Of a stretch of DNA of 64,000 nucleotides, positions 9,100 to 17,435 are shown one piece after another (within the stretch, counting starts at the first letter, position 1; every line of letters starts with the position of its first letter). Location of the stretch: contig JAHEDK010000001.1 of assembly GCA_024641245.1 (NCBI GenBank), forward strand, positions 1 to 64,000, read 5' to 3'. Source of the stretch: Actinomycetes bacterium. GTDB lineage: Bacteria > Actinomycetota > Acidimicrobiia > Spongiisociales > JAHEDJ01. The position numbers were made by a program, and so were the translations under genes. The notes under the pieces are model-generated. The model had not been told where the DNA came from. It saw only the letters and a list, made by a program, of their open reading frames with translations, and made no database searches.

Positions 9100-9863
9100 C
9101 AGGCGCCGGCCGCCACGAACCGCTCGACGAGATCCGACGGATCCTCCGCCCGAACCAGGCTCTCCCCCACCAGAACCGCGTTATATCCGGCCGACCCCAT
9201 CCTGGCGACATCTTCGGGCGAATGGATTCCGCTCTCGGCTACACGCAGCACCCCGGCACCGAGGAGCGGGGCAAGTTGCTCCGAGGTGGTGAGGTCGACC
9301 TCGAACGTGCGCAGGTTTCGATTATTCACGCCGATGATCTGCGCCCCAGCATCTTGCGCCCTGGCGACCTCTTCGGCAGAGTGGACCTCTACCAGTGCCG
9401 GCAGGCCTGCCCCCGTTGCTTCAGTCAACAGGCTGAGCAGCAGGGCGTCATCGAGGATTGCCACGATCAGCAGAATGGCATCTGCCCCCATCGCCGCCGA
9501 CTCCCACACCTGGGCTGGATGGATGATGAAGTCTTTGCGGAGAACGGGAACCCCGACAACGCTCCGGACCAGGCGAAGATCATCCGGGGAGCCGCCGAAG
9601 TGGTCACGCTCCGTCAGAACCGAAATCGCAGCCGCCCCTCCTTGCTCATATAGGGCAGCCTGGCCGGCCGGATCCAGATCGGCGTTGAGCGTCCCCCGCG
9701 ATGGCGAACGCCGCTTCACCTCGGCAATGATCGACACGCCGGGACCGGACAGGGCACCCGCAAACGACCCGTCCGTGACCGTGACCGCGGAGCGATACTC
9801 GTCGTAGCGGGCAACAACGGCGGGGAGTCGCGCTTCGACGGCGGCGACGATTGTGTCGAGCAT
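9099..9863 (-). CDS. trpC: indole-3-glycerol phosphate synthase
   Basis: 254 residues. IIAEVKRRSPSRG carries the catalytic lysine of strand 1, LRKDFIIHP a second catalytic lysine, and GVNNRNLRTFEVDL and VAESGIHSPEDV the later active-site parts. It closes the indole ring from carboxyphenylamino-deoxyribulose phosphate. The ATG lies 6 bases past the stop of the histidine kinase gene, so trpC is very probably co-transcribed with the two-component system upstream, and trpF, trpB and trpA follow with overlapping ends. Confidence 0.96.
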   Translation of the reverse strand: MLDTIVAAVEARLPAVVARYDEYRSAVTVTDGSFAGALSGPGVSIIAEVKRRSPSRGTLNADLDPAGQAALYEQGGAAAISVLTERDHFGGSPDDLRLVRSVVGVPVLRKDFIIHPAQVWESAAMGADAILLIVAILDDALLLSLLTEATGAGLPALVEVHSAEEVARAQDAGAQIIGVNNRNLRTFEVDLTTSEQLAPLLGAGVLRVAESGIHSPEDVARMGSAGYNAVLVGESLVRAEDPSDLVERFVAAGA

Positions 9864-9869
9864 GAGGGC

Positions 9870-11324
9870 CTACATCGTAGGGGCAGGTGGTTCTTTGGTG
9901 GGCAGGAGCACGGTGATGATCGTTCCCGGGTGATCAACGTTTGATCGGGCGTCGATGGTGCCTCCCATCGCAGTGACGATTTCGTGCACGATCGACAAGC
10001 CGAGCCCCGAACCCTCGGGACGCACACGGCGGTACTTTCTGGCGACATAGAACTTCTCGAATACGTGCGGCAGATCGTCGTTCGAGATGCCCGGTCCGGT
10101 ATCTACTACTTCGAGCTGGACGGACCCGGGCCCAACCGCCAACCGGACGGTGACGGTGCCTGCCTCCGGCGTGTAGCGGAGCGCGTTCTCGATCAGGTTG
10201 CCGGCAATCTGATCGAGCCGGTCGGGGTCGATCCAAACGGTGCCACCCCCTGCGGGCTCAAACCGAAGGGCGATGTGGGCCACCTCGGCGCGCCCCCGGT
10301 AGGCCTCGATGGTCTCTCCCAGATGGGCCGAGACCTCGACGGGTTCCGCGCGGATCGAGAATTCGTTCGACTCGAGCCGGGCGAGCAGCATCAAGTCTTC
10401 TATCAACCTCTTGAGCCGACCCGTCTCCCGTTCGAGCACCCCTGCGATCCGGCTGAGTTCGGGCCCGTCGAGGTTTCCCTCTTGAAGAATCTCTACATAT
10501 CCAGAGACCGTCGTGAGCGGGGTTCGGAGATCATGTCCGACACTCATGAGGAACTCGCGTTCGCGCTGTCGGGCGGCCTCTAATTCGTCGGCCATCTCAT
10601 TGAACGACCCCGCCACGGCGGCAATCTCATCCGATCCTCCGACGGCTGCCCGAGCCTCATGATTGCCACCGGCCAGTTCGCTCGCCGCCTCCCGGAGGTG
10701 CGCCAAGCGCTTTACGAACCACTTTGACAGCCTCCCTGCGACAACGGCCGCCACCAGCGCTGCGACAAGAAGCGGAAACACCATCTGCCTGATGATCGAA
10801 CGAAATCCGAGCACATCCGACTGCCGGATCAGCACCGCCGCCAGCACGGTGCCCGTCCTCCCGATCTCCGCCACGGACTCGGCGACGACCTCGACGACTG
10901 CACCACCTTCGAGGTCGGCGACCCGTCGAGCCATTGTTCCGCCGGAGAGGATCGATGCGAAATCGAACGCCCGTACGACCGCCGCCGGAAGCTCACCGCC
11001 CACGATTCGTTCACCGGATGTCACCGCCACCAGGCGAACCTGCGCTTCGGGTCCGGCCACCCGGCCGGCTTCGAGAAGGATCCGCCGCACCGTCGGCGCC
11101 GAATTCTCAGCCAGTAGATCGCGGGCACCGGCGCCGTCGAGGTCGACACCGTCGGTCACGAACGCGTCCTGGATCAACCCGACGATCTGCCCGACCTGAC
11201 GTTGCATCTCCTGGCGAGTCTGGGCCCGAACGACCGAGAGCGTCACCAGCGCTCCGAGGGCGGTCACAATGAGAAGGGTGGCGGCCATCGCACCGAGTAG
11301 CGACCAGAAGAACCGGCGCCGCAT
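9870..11324 (-). CDS. membrane sensor histidine kinase (HAMP, HisKA, HATPase)
   Basis: 484 residues from the ATG at 11324, which overlaps the regulator stop (TGATG). The longer open frame upstream overlaps the regulator and is not credible. TM1 is at about 9-33, an extracytoplasmic sensor part at 34-180 and TM2 at 181-199. A HAMP linker follows (to about 250), then HisKA with phospho-accepting His264 (SVGHDLRTPL) and an ATPase domain with N box (NLIENALRYTP), G1 (VVDTGPGI), F box and G2 (GSGLGLSIV). It should phosphorylate the regulator encoded upstream. The signal is unknown. It lies between trpE/ygfZ and trpC, so a link to tryptophan or nutrient status is possible but unproven. Confidence 0.92.
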   Translation of the reverse strand: MRRRFFWSLLGAMAATLLIVTALGALVTLSVVRAQTRQEMQRQVGQIVGLIQDAFVTDGVDLDGAGARDLLAENSAPTVRRILLEAGRVAGPEAQVRLVAVTSGERIVGGELPAAVVRAFDFASILSGGTMARRVADLEGGAVVEVVAESVAEIGRTGTVLAAVLIRQSDVLGFRSIIRQMVFPLLVAALVAAVVAGRLSKWFVKRLAHLREAASELAGGNHEARAAVGGSDEIAAVAGSFNEMADELEAARQREREFLMSVGHDLRTPLTTVSGYVEILQEGNLDGPELSRIAGVLERETGRLKRLIEDLMLLARLESNEFSIRAEPVEVSAHLGETIEAYRGRAEVAHIALRFEPAGGGTVWIDPDRLDQIAGNLIENALRYTPEAGTVTVRLAVGPGSVQLEVVDTGPGISNDDLPHVFEKFYVARKYRRVRPEGSGLGLSIVHEIVTAMGGTIDARSNVDHPGTIITVLLPTKEPPAPTM

Positions 11325-11998
11325 CAGACCACTTCGACCCGGTAGCCAACGCCCCACACCGTCTCGATGGGAATACCTTCGAGCTTCTTGCGGAGCTGCC
11401 GGATGTGCACGTCGACCGTGCGGGTTTCCCCGAAGTAGTCGTATCCCCAGACTGCCTCGAGGATCTGTGCCCGTGACAGCACCATTCCCTTGTGATCGGA
11501 GAGGTACCACAGGAGATCGAACTCCTTGGCGGTTGGACGAACCGGATCTCCGTGTGGAGGCTTGACCTCCCGTCGTCCACTGTCGATCGTCCACCCACCC
11601 ACTTCGATGAAGCGGCGGTCGAGAGGGCGATCCTGGGACCGTCGCAAGACGGCCCTGACCCTCGCAACGAGTTCCCGAGCCGAGAACGGTTTCGTCACGT
11701 AATCGTCGGCGCCGATCTCGAGCCCGATGATCTTGTCGATCTCAGTGTCCCGGGCCGTCAGCATGATTACAGGAACATCGGATTTCGACCTGATTCGTTT
11801 GCACACCTCAACGCCGTCCATACCGGGCAGGTTCAGATCGAGGAGCACAACCAGTGGTTCGGTGCGAGCGAGACGGCGAAGCCCATCCTCACCGGTCAGT
11901 TCGTGAACGAGCCGAAGGCCTTCACGCTCGAACACGGTGGAGAGCATCTCGCCGATGCTCTCCTCATCTTCGATCAGCAGGACCGAACCTTTGTTCAT
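11324..11998 (-). CDS. OmpR/PhoB-type response regulator
   Basis: 224 residues. The receiver domain has acidic residues near 10-12 (IEDEES), phosphorylation site Asp54 (VLLDLNLPG), the threonine in MLTARD and the lysine in VTKPFSA. The C-terminal half is a winged-helix DNA-binding domain of the OmpR/PhoB kind, with WYLSDHKGMVLSR and the DNA-contact part TVDVHIRQLRKKLE. It is the cognate regulator of the overlapping histidine kinase. 89 bases separate it from ygfZ upstream, enough for its own promoter. Confidence 0.95.
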   Translation of the reverse strand: MNKGSVLLIEDEESIGEMLSTVFEREGLRLVHELTGEDGLRRLARTEPLVVLLDLNLPGMDGVEVCKRIRSKSDVPVIMLTARDTEIDKIIGLEIGADDYVTKPFSARELVARVRAVLRRSQDRPLDRRFIEVGGWTIDSGRREVKPPHGDPVRPTAKEFDLLWYLSDHKGMVLSRAQILEAVWGYDYFGETRTVDVHIRQLRKKLEGIPIETVWGVGYRVEVV

Positions 11999-12087
11999 GG
12001 CGCTCCATCATCGTACCGGCCGCCTTGCATTGCTCTGGTGACGGGGGCGTCACAGCACCATCGTCGCCGGACATTGTTCGAAAACAA

Positions 12088-13041
12088 TCAATCCTCAGTG
12101 AAATCATCGAGAGGAAGGCTCCCGGCGGTGGCGCCGACGGAGCCGCCCTCCCACCTGATCTCGACGGCTGCTCCGCTTTCGACTTCGCGTCTCACGAGTG
12201 CCAGGGCGACGGGCGCCCGCAGGGTCAGGGATTCGGCGACCGAACCGACCAGGCCCACCTCCTTGTCGCCTGAGAAGACTGCCGCACCCCTGGGAGGGAG
12301 CAGGTTATCTGTTACCACCAGGCCGCGCAGGTGGCGGTTGACGTGACCGCGGCTGTCGATCCGGGCAACGAGCTCCTGCCCCAGGTAGCACCCCTTCGTG
12401 AAAGAAACCGCACCGGCAACCAACCCGGCTTCCTGCGGGATGGTCGACTCGTCGACGTCTGCCCCCATAACCGGTTCGCCTGCTTCGATCCGCACCGCGG
12501 TTGCAGCCTGGCGTCCACACCGGATGGCTCCGGCCGCGCGGAGTTGGGCCGGATCGACGCCGGTCAGCAGGTAGCGGTCGAGCCCGACAAGTCCGGCCCG
12601 TGCCACCCATCCCCCGGTGACGGGCCGCCAACCGTCGGGAGAGGTAATGCCTGCCTTCTCGAGAACCTCCGCCGAGGCCGGGCCCCACAATTCGAAGACG
12701 GGACGCCCCTCGCGCTGAATCTCAACGTCGACCCGGATGCGATACCGCGAGAGATCAGAGGCCACCGTCTCACCCGAGCCGGCATCGGTGACCAGTACCA
12801 CCTCACCCTCGCCGATCAGAGCCCAGAGCAAGGCCCGTAGTTTGCCCTGCGGCGTGAGGAGCAGCGCGCGCACCACGGTCCCGGCCGGTCCGCCGAGATC
12901 CTGACTGAGCAGTCCCTGCAAGAAGGAGATCGCATCCGGCCCTGTCACTCGCACCGCCTCATGGTGGCCGGACACCAGGCCGGCCCCCCGCCGGATGGCG
13001 AGGTATTCAGCGGTCACATCCCCGAACGAAGCATCAGACAT
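12088..13041 (-). CDS. ygfZ: YgfZ/GcvT-like folate-binding protein
   Basis: 317 residues of the GcvT/YgfZ fold. The family signature KGCYLGQELVAR is clear and includes the conserved cysteine. YgfZ (COG0354) proteins bind folate and assist in assembly or repair of certain iron-sulfur proteins. The start overlaps the trpE stop by 8 bases, so it is co-translated with trpE. It is not the glycine-cleavage T protein: it is shorter and has the YgfZ signature. Its placement next to trpE looks like convenience of transcription rather than a pathway link. Confidence 0.88.
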   Translation of the reverse strand: MSDASFGDVTAEYLAIRRGAGLVSGHHEAVRVTGPDAISFLQGLLSQDLGGPAGTVVRALLLTPQGKLRALLWALIGEGEVVLVTDAGSGETVASDLSRYRIRVDVEIQREGRPVFELWGPASAEVLEKAGITSPDGWRPVTGGWVARAGLVGLDRYLLTGVDPAQLRAAGAIRCGRQAATAVRIEAGEPVMGADVDESTIPQEAGLVAGAVSFTKGCYLGQELVARIDSRGHVNRHLRGLVVTDNLLPPRGAAVFSGDKEVGLVGSVAESLTLRAPVALALVRREVESGAAVEIRWEGGSVGATAGSLPLDDFTED

Positions 13042-14494
13042 GGTCGGCTCCTGCGATTGCCGCCAGGGCGGCGGCGGCTTTGTTCATGGTCTCGTCGTAT
13101 TCCGCCGACGGTTCGCTGTCGGCCACGAGACCGGCGCCGGCCTGGATCCACGCCTTGCCGGCGGCCGCCACGACCGTGCGCAAACAGATGGCTGTATCGA
13201 TGTTGCCCGAGAAGTCAATGTATCCGACCGCGCCGGCGTAGGGACCGCGCGCCACCGGTTCCAGTTCGTCGATGATTTCCATCGCCCGCACCTTGGGAGC
13301 ACCCGACACAGTGCCGTGCGGGAATGTGGCGCGCAACACCTCGACCGGCCCAATACCGGAGCGCAGTTTCCCAGAAACCCCGGAAACTATGTGCATTACG
13401 TGCGAATAGCGTTCGATCATCATCAGATCGTCCACCGCCACCGTTCCGTACTCGCACACACGGCCGATGTCGTTGCGGGCGAGGTCGACGAGCATCACAT
13501 GCTCTGCCCGCTCCTTGGGGTCGGCGAGGAGTTCCTCAGCCAGTCGCTCGTCTTCCACGAGAGTTGCTCCGCGCGGCCGGGTACCGGCGATCGGTCGTGA
13601 GTGCACGACTCCCCCTCGCACCCTCGTCATCAGCTCCGGAGAGGATCCGATGACCGTCACTTCAGGATGCCGGTGATAGAAGAGGTACGGTGAAGGGTTG
13701 ATCATCCGCAATGCCCGGTAGACGGCGAAGGTGTTGCCGGCAAACGGCACTTCGAGACGCTGGCTGATGACGATCTGAAAGGCGTCGCCTTTGAGGATGT
13801 ACTCCTTGGCGCGGCGAACGGCAGCCTCGAAGGGCTCCCGGTCGAGCGTGGAGCGGGCCACCGGCGGGGCCGACTCCCAGTCGGCCGTTCTGACGGTGTA
13901 GCCGGACGGTTCGCCGAGTCGAGCGGCAGATTCCTGGAGGTCGGCGATCGCCCGTTCATACTGGGCTTCGGGGTCGTCGCCGATGAATACATTGCGCACC
14001 AGGGTGATTCGCTGCGTCATCCGATCGAAAGCGGCCAGCGAACCGACAAACTGCCAGACCATCTCGGGGAGGCGCCGGTCGTCCGGAGGGCGATTGGGGA
14101 GATGCTCCACATATCTAACGGCGTCGTAGCCGAGCCAGCCGACCGCTCCCGTATGAAGCGGAGGAAGCCCGTCGTACTGAGCCGCCGACAACCCGGAGAT
14201 GAGGCGCTCGAGAACTTCGAGGGGATTGCCGGGAGGAAGCTCGACTTCCGGGTTGTCGATACTCGACACGCCCCGGCGCGCAGTCAGCGTGTATTCGGGA
14301 TTCCAGCCGACGAACGACCAACGGGCCCACCGCTCACCACCCTCGACGGACTCCAGCAGGAATCCCGGCTCGTCTCCCACGAGTTTCTCGTAGGCAGTGA
14401 CGGCGGTCTCCCGGTCGGCGAGGACCTGCACGGACACCGGAACAATCGCATACTGCCCGGCGAGTTCCAGGAAGGTGGAGCGATCAGGGGTCAT
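13034..14494 (-). CDS. trpE: anthranilate synthase component I
   Basis: 486 residues of the chorismate-binding enzyme family. N-terminal regulatory parts such as LLESVEGGERWARWSFVG are of the TrpE type. The catalytic half carries EAVRRAKEYILKGDAFQIVIS, RPIAGTRPRG, LVDLARNDIGRV, FPHGTVSGAPKVRAMEIID and the C-terminal IQAGAGLVADSEP, in order. It makes anthranilate from chorismate using ammonia from a glutamine amidotransferase. No trpG or trpD is in this window, so those partners must be elsewhere. A para-aminobenzoate synthase (PabB) is possible by homology, but the start and full length fit TrpE. Confidence 0.92.
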   Translation of the reverse strand: MTPDRSTFLELAGQYAIVPVSVQVLADRETAVTAYEKLVGDEPGFLLESVEGGERWARWSFVGWNPEYTLTARRGVSSIDNPEVELPPGNPLEVLERLISGLSAAQYDGLPPLHTGAVGWLGYDAVRYVEHLPNRPPDDRRLPEMVWQFVGSLAAFDRMTQRITLVRNVFIGDDPEAQYERAIADLQESAARLGEPSGYTVRTADWESAPPVARSTLDREPFEAAVRRAKEYILKGDAFQIVISQRLEVPFAGNTFAVYRALRMINPSPYLFYHRHPEVTVIGSSPELMTRVRGGVVHSRPIAGTRPRGATLVEDERLAEELLADPKERAEHVMLVDLARNDIGRVCEYGTVAVDDLMMIERYSHVMHIVSGVSGKLRSGIGPVEVLRATFPHGTVSGAPKVRAMEIIDELEPVARGPYAGAVGYIDFSGNIDTAICLRTVVAAAGKAWIQAGAGLVADSEPSAEYDETMNKAAAALAAIAGADHV

Positions 14495-14504
14495 GCGCGG
14501 ACGA

Positions 14505-14553
14505 TAGTCGCGAGTCGCGAGTTGCTCGTCGCAAGACCCGCGACTCGCGACTA
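14505..14553. repeat. 15-bp perfect inverted repeat of GTCGCGA units between trpE and ccdA
   Basis: Arms at 14505-14519 and 14539-14553 are exact reverse complements (TAGTCGCGAGTCGCG), with a 19-base loop. The arms consist of 7-base units (GTCGCGA, GTCGCGA, then GACTCGC). The right arm includes the ccdA TAG stop at 14551-14553. On the minus strand the element follows ccdA and precedes trpE. It has no U-tract, so it is not a standard intrinsic terminator. It belongs to the same 7-base-period family as the repeats at 6466 and 22591. Confidence 0.85.
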
Positions 14554-15309
14554 GGTCGACTCGTTAATGAAGTCACCGATGGGGGTGTCGCCGAAGACGT
14601 CCAACATCCACGAGGCAATGCGGGTGAGATTGCCGGTGATCATCACCACGCCGAACGCCACGAGGAGAACCCCTGATGCGACATTGATCGGTCGCAGATA
14701 CTTCCGCATGAAGGTCATCGCCTTGAACGTAGCGCTCATCCCCACCCCGGCAATGATGAAAGGGACGCCGAGGCCCATTGCGTAAACGAGCAGCAGCACC
14801 ATGCCTTGCGCCACCGTCTCTTGTGCTGAGGCAACCAGGAGGATTCCGCCGAGGATCGGTCCGATACATGGTGTCCAGGCAAACCCGAAGGCGACCCCCA
14901 TGATCGGCGGACCGAGCAATCCCATCTTGCCGGTGTTCACGTGCATTCGGCGCTCGCGCATCATCCACGATGTCAGCTTGCCGCCCCTCTGCAGTGCGGT
15001 CAGGACGATCAGGATGCCAAACGCCAGCACCATCCAACCGGCGACCTTCGACAGGCCAACACTGTTGCGTTGAAGCCATCCGCCGATGCTGGTAGCGCCC
15101 GCTCCGAGCGCCACGAACACGATGGTGAAGCCGAGGACGAACAGGCTGGTGACACCCAGCATTCTCTTCCAGGATGCCGAGTTGTCCTGGAGGTCGGCCA
15201 CCGAATACCCGGACATCAGGCTCAAATAGCCGGGCAGCAGCGGCAGGACGCACGGTGAAACGAATGAGAAGAGTCCGGCGACGAACGCGCCGATGAGCGT
15301 GATTTCCAT
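14551..15309 (-). CDS. ccdA: CcdA-type cytochrome c biogenesis / thiol-transfer membrane protein
   Basis: About 252 residues from the ATG at 15309, with about six membrane segments. A second ATG at 15360 would add 17 non-conserved residues; no ribosome binding site decides the matter. The family signature is present: FSFVSPCVLPLLPGYLS near the start and a second cysteine motif, FAWTPCIGPILG, after the third segment. The paired cysteines pass reducing power across the membrane to extracytoplasmic thiol proteins, for instance in haem attachment to cytochrome c. No partner (ResA, ResB or ResC) is adjacent. Confidence 0.9.
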   Translation of the reverse strand: MEITLIGAFVAGLFSFVSPCVLPLLPGYLSLMSGYSVADLQDNSASWKRMLGVTSLFVLGFTIVFVALGAGATSIGGWLQRNSVGLSKVAGWMVLAFGILIVLTALQRGGKLTSWMMRERRMHVNTGKMGLLGPPIMGVAFGFAWTPCIGPILGGILLVASAQETVAQGMVLLLVYAMGLGVPFIIAGVGMSATFKAMTFMRKYLRPINVASGVLLVAFGVVMITGNLTRIASWMLDVFGDTPIGDFINEST

Positions 15310-15500
15310 ATGCGATAACCAACCGGTTTGTGTGCTGAGATCTTCCCAGATCCTCGACATGTTTCGAAGCCGTTAAGGTCGATCACCAATCTGCGTCCGG
15401 CCCTAGCCGGCCTGGAGTGCCGGTCGGCGCAGGGCGATCAGACTGGAATGAGCCCAACGAAAATCCTGCCAGCCCATCCGAATTCCGGCTCCTTCATCGA

Positions 15501-15524
15501 GCATTTGGCATTTGGTGATTGGCA
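15501..15524. repeat. heptamer tandem repeat, GCATTTG type
   Basis: Units GCATTTG, GCATTTG and GTGATTG follow each other with 7-base spacing, then the pattern decays (GCAG). It lies in the gap between ccdA and nth, 36 bases from another 7-base-period block of quite different sequence. Confidence 0.7.
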
Positions 15525-15559
15525 GAGTGCCCGCCCTCGCCGCCACGGCAACGCGCCGG

Positions 15560-15587
15560 AACCCACAACCCAGAACCTATAACCTCG
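15560..15587. repeat. heptamer tandem repeat, AACCYAG type
   Basis: Four units, AACCCAC, AACCCAG, AACCTAT and AACCTCG, follow directly at 7-base spacing. They are close relatives of the units at 6521-6541 and 22591-22618. The block lies 46 bases past the end of nth on that gene's strand. Confidence 0.82.
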
Positions 15588-15633
15588 GCAGACGAGCACC
15601 GCTTTCCCCTCGTCGGTTGATCCCGATTGTCAG

Positions 15634-16317
15634 CTACTCACTCATCCGCTTGTCCGGATATGGACAGAGGTCGACGAGGCCGCACGCGAAACACCGGGGT
15701 TTGCGAGCATCGCAGATGTCGCGACCGTACTGGATCATCTGCATCGATAACTTCAGCCATCTGCCTTTGGGAAACAGCGCTTTGAGATCGGCCTCGATTT
15801 TGACGGGATCGGAAGCAGTGGTCAGCCCGAGCCGGTTCGAGAGGCGCCTCACATGGGTATCGACGGCGATGGCAGGCACCCCGAACGCCTCTGCCAGGAC
15901 GACGCTGGCCGTTTTACGGCCGACCCCTCGCAACTTGGTGAGCTCATCGATATCGATCGGGACCTCGCCCTCGTACTTCTCGACGAGATCAGAAGCGAGC
16001 GCAATGATCGACTTCGTCTTCTGCCGGTAGAAACCGGTCGAGAACACGATCGCTTCGACTTCTTCCGGATCGGCGCCGGCCAGATCGTCGGCCGTCGGAT
16101 AGCGGTCGAACAGCACGGGAAGGACTTTGTTCACGTTCTCGTCAGTCGTCTGGGCAGAGAGCACCGTCGCCACCAGGAGCTGCCATGGACTGCCGTAGTC
16201 CAGCGCAGTGCCGATCTCCGGATATCGGCGGGCAAGCCGGTCACCAACCTTGCGAGCGTGGGTCTTATCAGCCTGTGTGGGAGTCGTGCCGTCTGCTCGT
16301 TCGTGACCGCGTGCCAT
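15634..16317 (-). CDS. nth: endonuclease III (DNA glycosylase/AP lyase)
   Basis: 227 residues from the ATG at 16317; the open frame extends 25 codons further but into non-conserved sequence. The helix-hairpin-helix is LRGVGRKTASVVLAEAF with the catalytic lysine, followed by the catalytic aspartate in AVDTHVRRLSNR. A 4Fe-4S cluster motif closes the protein with cysteine spacing 6-2-5 (CDARKPRCFACGLVDLC). It removes oxidised pyrimidines in base excision repair. It is divergent from xpt with 92 bases between the starts. Confidence 0.96.
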   Translation of the reverse strand: MARGHERADGTTPTQADKTHARKVGDRLARRYPEIGTALDYGSPWQLLVATVLSAQTTDENVNKVLPVLFDRYPTADDLAGADPEEVEAIVFSTGFYRQKTKSIIALASDLVEKYEGEVPIDIDELTKLRGVGRKTASVVLAEAFGVPAIAVDTHVRRLSNRLGLTTASDPVKIEADLKALFPKGRWLKLSMQMIQYGRDICDARKPRCFACGLVDLCPYPDKRMSE

Positions 16318-16396
16318 GCAGCGGGAGGCTAGCGCCAGGGTAGGTGGCAATCGGCCGGCACCCTCTGAGCGCAACTTCCTGCCACCCGACACTTGG

Positions 16397-16402
16397 TACT
16401 CT
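16397..16402 (+). promoter_or_regulatory. candidate -10 box of a leaderless promoter for xpt
   Basis: TACTCT (TANNNT) ends 7 bases before the GTG at 16410, which puts transcription start at or next to the start codon. There is no ribosome binding site ahead of this GTG, as expected for a leaderless message. No good -35 box is visible. Confidence 0.55.
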
Positions 16403-16409
16403 TCCGCCC

Positions 16410-16973
16410 GTGAACCTTCGAGAAGCCATCGCTCGGTATGGAGAGGTCAAGGGCGACCTCCTCATGGTCGACCGTTTCCTCAACCACCGAGTCGATCCAG
16501 AGGTGATGACGGCGGTCGGCGTCGACATCGCCGCCTGGCTGACCGGCCGGAACCCGGACCTCATTCTCACTGCAGAGGCCAGCGGTATTCCCCCTGCGCT
16601 GGCAGCCAGCCGGGAGATGGGTATCCCGATGGTGTACGCCAAGAAGTATCTCGGCCCCGGCGAGCGCTACACGTTCTCACGGGAGGTCTCCTCTCCGACC
16701 AAAGGAGCCGAATACCGCGTTGAGGTCGCACGCCGTGTCCTCGAACCCGGACTCCGGGTGGCCATCGTCGATGACTTTTTGGCCGGCGGCAGGACGGCTA
16801 CCTCCCTCGGCGAGATCGCCGAGGAAGCCGGATGTGAAGTCGTCGGGGCCATCTTCGCCATCGAGAAGACGTTTTCGGGAGGGCGCGAACTTCTCGAGTC
16901 CCACGGATGGGACGTACACGCACTGGTCGGCATCACCTCCCTCGACGGCGGCGGTGTCGAGATTGCCGACTGA
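16410..16973 (+). CDS. xpt: xanthine/orotate-type phosphoribosyltransferase
   Basis: 187 residues from the GTG at 16410. The frame is open further upstream, but the conserved protein starts NLREAIARYGEVKGDLLMVD. The PRPP-binding motif VAIVDDFLAGGRT is at about 120-133. Length, the early DxFLNHRVDP segment and the LTAEASGIPPAL part fit xanthine phosphoribosyltransferase of the Xpt type (purine salvage: xanthine plus PRPP to XMP). Adenine or orotate phosphoribosyltransferase are less likely alternatives. A TANNNT box 7 bases upstream suggests a leaderless mRNA. Confidence 0.82.
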   Translation: MNLREAIARYGEVKGDLLMVDRFLNHRVDPEVMTAVGVDIAAWLTGRNPDLILTAEASGIPPALAASREMGIPMVYAKKYLGPGERYTFSREVSSPTKGAEYRVEVARRVLEPGLRVAIVDDFLAGGRTATSLGEIAEEAGCEVVGAIFAIEKTFSGGRELLESHGWDVHALVGITSLDGGGVEIAD

Positions 16974-17424
16974 CCTCACGGATCTCGCCGATCGCATCAG
17001 GAAGCATTTCGACGATGGCTGCTACGCCTGCGGTCGCGCCAATCCGCTCGGGCTCGGTGTCGACGGTTTCCGGCTCGACGGCGAAGACCTCATGGCCGGA
17101 TTCACCCCACGTGTCGAGCATGGCGGCGGCCCCGGCGTCCTCCATGGAGGCATCGCCGCCGCCGCCCTCGATGAAATCCTCGCCTGGGCAGGTATGGTCT
17201 GCGAGCGGGTGTTCATCGTCACGGCCACTCTCGAAGTGCGGTATCGAAAACCAGTCGCAATCGACGGTTCCAGGCTGCTTCTGCGCGGGCGTCTCGAGGA
17301 TCGGCGCGGACGGAAACTCAGGTTGTCGGGTTCGCTGGAAGCCAACGGTATCGAGGCGGCCACCGCCACCGGCCTCTATGTGGTCGTGCACGATCTCGAC
17401 GAACTGCTCGACGAGGCTCCCTAA
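16963..17424 (+). CDS. hotdog-fold thioesterase-like protein
   Basis: About 153 residues. The start is probably TTG at 16963 or GTG at 16954; both overlap the end of xpt by about 11-20 bases, and no Met is available. The core reads FTPRVEHGGGPGVLHGGIAAAALDEILAW, the PaaI-like hotdog pattern with an HGG turn and an acidic residue on the central helix. A beta-rich part follows (TATLEVRYRKPVAIDG). CYACGRANPLGLG near the N-terminus is typical of a group of bacterial hotdog proteins. Such enzymes hydrolyse acyl-CoA thioesters; the substrate is unknown. Confidence 0.8.
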   Translation: MPTDLTDLADRIRKHFDDGCYACGRANPLGLGVDGFRLDGEDLMAGFTPRVEHGGGPGVLHGGIAAAALDEILAWAGMVCERVFIVTATLEVRYRKPVAIDGSRLLLRGRLEDRRGRKLRLSGSLEANGIEAATATGLYVVVHDLDELLDEAP

Positions 17425-17427
17425 CCT
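17422..17427 (+). promoter_or_regulatory. candidate -10 box of a leaderless promoter for the DMT transporter
   Basis: TAACCT overlaps the stop codon (TAA) of the thioesterase gene and ends 8 bases before the ATG at 17436. No ribosome binding site precedes the ATG. Confidence 0.45.
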
Positions 17428-17435
17428 TTCTCCTC

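Larger units (their letters stand above)
15310..15633. other. 324-base non-coding stretch between ccdA and nth
   Basis: No credible gene lies here. It holds the region ahead of ccdA on the minus strand, two separate heptamer repeat blocks (15501-15524 and 15560-15587) and a short inverted repeat, GACGAG at 15591-15596 with CTCGTC at 15609-15614, which could end nth transcription. A GC-rich run near 15396-15425 has repeated CCGG. Otherwise I see nothing. Confidence 0.6.
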
